Shown here piece after piece: positions 63,511 through 64,000 of a stretch of DNA of 64,000 nucleotides (position 1 is the stretch's first letter; each line of letters starts with the position of its first letter). Position numbers and translations under genes: made by a program. Location of the stretch: NCBI GenBank assembly GCA_012103505.1, contig WLWP01000001.1, forward strand, positions 1,612,001 through 1,676,000. Reading direction: 5' to 3'. The notes beneath the pieces were generated by a model. It saw only the letters and a list, made by a program, of their open reading frames with translations, made no database searches and was not told the DNA's origin. This DNA comes from Pseudomonadales bacterium (lineage in GTDB: Bacteria; Pseudomonadota; Gammaproteobacteria; Pseudomonadales; Azotimanducaceae).

Positions 63511-64000
63511 ATGACAGATGTAGCTCAATGGATCGACCTCAGCGGTAAAGTGGCTCACGTGACCGGAGGTGCCAAGGGCATCGGTGCCGGTATCGCGACC
63601 GCGTTGTCCATGGCAGGCGCCAAGGTGATGATCTCGGACATCAACGAAGGTGGCGCTCAGGACACCGCCCAACAATTAGGTTGTTCTGCGATGGGGCTCG
63701 ACGTAACTGACTCCACAGCAGTCCAAAAAGCTCTTGAGACAACTCGTGACCAACTCGGCAGCCTCGATATATTGGTCAACAACGCCGGTGTTTACCAAGG
63801 CTACGGCGGAAATGTCGGTGATATCGATGACGACACTTGGCGTACTCTCTGGTCGATCAACGTCGATGGACTGTTCTACTGCTGTCGAGCCGCTGCAAGC
63901 ATCATGGTCGAGCAAGGCTCAGGCGGGCGCATCATTAACATTTCGTCGACCCAGGCTGTGACCCCCGGAGTCGGTGTCACCTATGACGGCTCTAAAGCAG
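63511..64000 (+). CDS. SDR family oxidoreductase, 3' end outside window
   Basis: Partial short-chain dehydrogenase. From ATG 63511 the frame is open to the window edge (163 codons). Visible are the cofactor motif TGGAKGIG (near 63570), DINEGG suggesting NAD(H), NNAG (near 63780), catalytic Ser in ISST (near 63945) and the start of the YxxxK site in YDGSK (near 63980). It diverges from the CoA-transferase over about 110 bp and could oxidise a hydroxyacyl or sterol-like alcohol. Confidence 0.9.
   Translation, partial: MTDVAQWIDLSGKVAHVTGGAKGIGAGIATALSMAGAKVMISDINEGGAQDTAQQLGCSAMGLDVTDSTAVQKALETTRDQLGSLDILVNNAGVYQGYGGNVGDIDDDTWRTLWSINVDGLFYCCRAAASIMVEQGSGGRIINISSTQAVTPGVGVTYDGSKA

Noticed and set aside
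1..64000. CRISPR arrays, rRNA genes, insertion sequences
   Set aside because: No repeat-spacer pattern, rRNA sequence or transposase frame was seen on either strand.

Overview
The window is a gene-dense stretch (about half G+C by eye) of a Gram-negative bacterium. It is most likely a gammaproteobacterium of the free-living, probably marine, heterotroph type. The evidence is a YhcB/ZapG-family protein (a family known mainly from Gammaproteobacteria), outer-membrane barrels, a TonB-dependent receptor, a typical gammaproteobacterial tRNA-Gly with encoded CCA, and many oxygenases, acyl-CoA dehydrogenases, CoA-transferases and flavin oxidoreductases for scavenging organic compounds. No phage, transposase, CRISPR array or rRNA is visible.

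Layout. 1-4.5 kb: 3' part of acetoacetyl-CoA synthetase, a CMD protein, an MDR oxidoreductase interrupted by an in-frame amber codon, and a FAD oxidoreductase. 4.5-13.3 kb: an N,N-dimethylformamidase-like large subunit with a TauD dioxygenase, a PhyH dioxygenase, two transporters, a YtcJ-type amidohydrolase and a DUF2461 protein. 13.4-15.5 kb: a UGSC-family selenoprotein gene whose reading frame runs through an in-frame UGA, beside a thioredoxin-headed partner. 15.6-26.5 kb: acyl-CoA dehydrogenase, second TauD, ZapG-like protein with an 18-bp repeat array, MATE pump, frameshifted GNAT, PNPOx protein, DszC/HsaA-like flavoprotein, P1 and M20 peptidases with an SDR, and a Ser/Thr kinase. 26.5-36.2 kb: one long leftward run with a BtuFCD-type ABC importer, a SPOR-plus-barrel outer-membrane protein, and a LolA-like protein with three FtsX-type permeases and a LolD-type ATPase. 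A TetR gene lies divergently. 36.9-45.2 kb: DUF3820, DUF427, a frameshifted P450, an LLM flavoprotein, an MDR reductase, btuB behind a cobalamin riboswitch, DUF3500 and a small outer-membrane barrel. 45.7 kb: tRNA-Gly(GCC). 46-53 kb: a tightly packed hydantoinase A/B, MFS, PLP-lyase and amidohydrolase operon. 53-59.4 kb: M50 protease, HDOD-GAF protein, hybrid histidine kinase, and a SoxCD-like sulfite dehydrogenase pair whose cytochrome is frameshifted. 59.5-64 kb: LLM flavoprotein, lipid-transfer thiolase, DUF35, class III CoA-transferase and a truncated SDR.

How it fits together. Several clusters look like peripheral catabolic routes (amide, hydantoin, acyl-CoA and sterol- or isoprenoid-like). 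They combine a transporter, a hydrolase or oxygenase and CoA chemistry. Cobalamin uptake is represented by a riboswitch-controlled receptor and a likely matching ABC importer. The most unusual item is the selenoprotein and its thioredoxin-fused neighbour, a probable redox pair of unknown chemistry. Four other genes are interrupted (one nonsense, three frameshifts). In each the downstream sequence still reads as the expected protein, so these are either very recent lesions or sequence errors.
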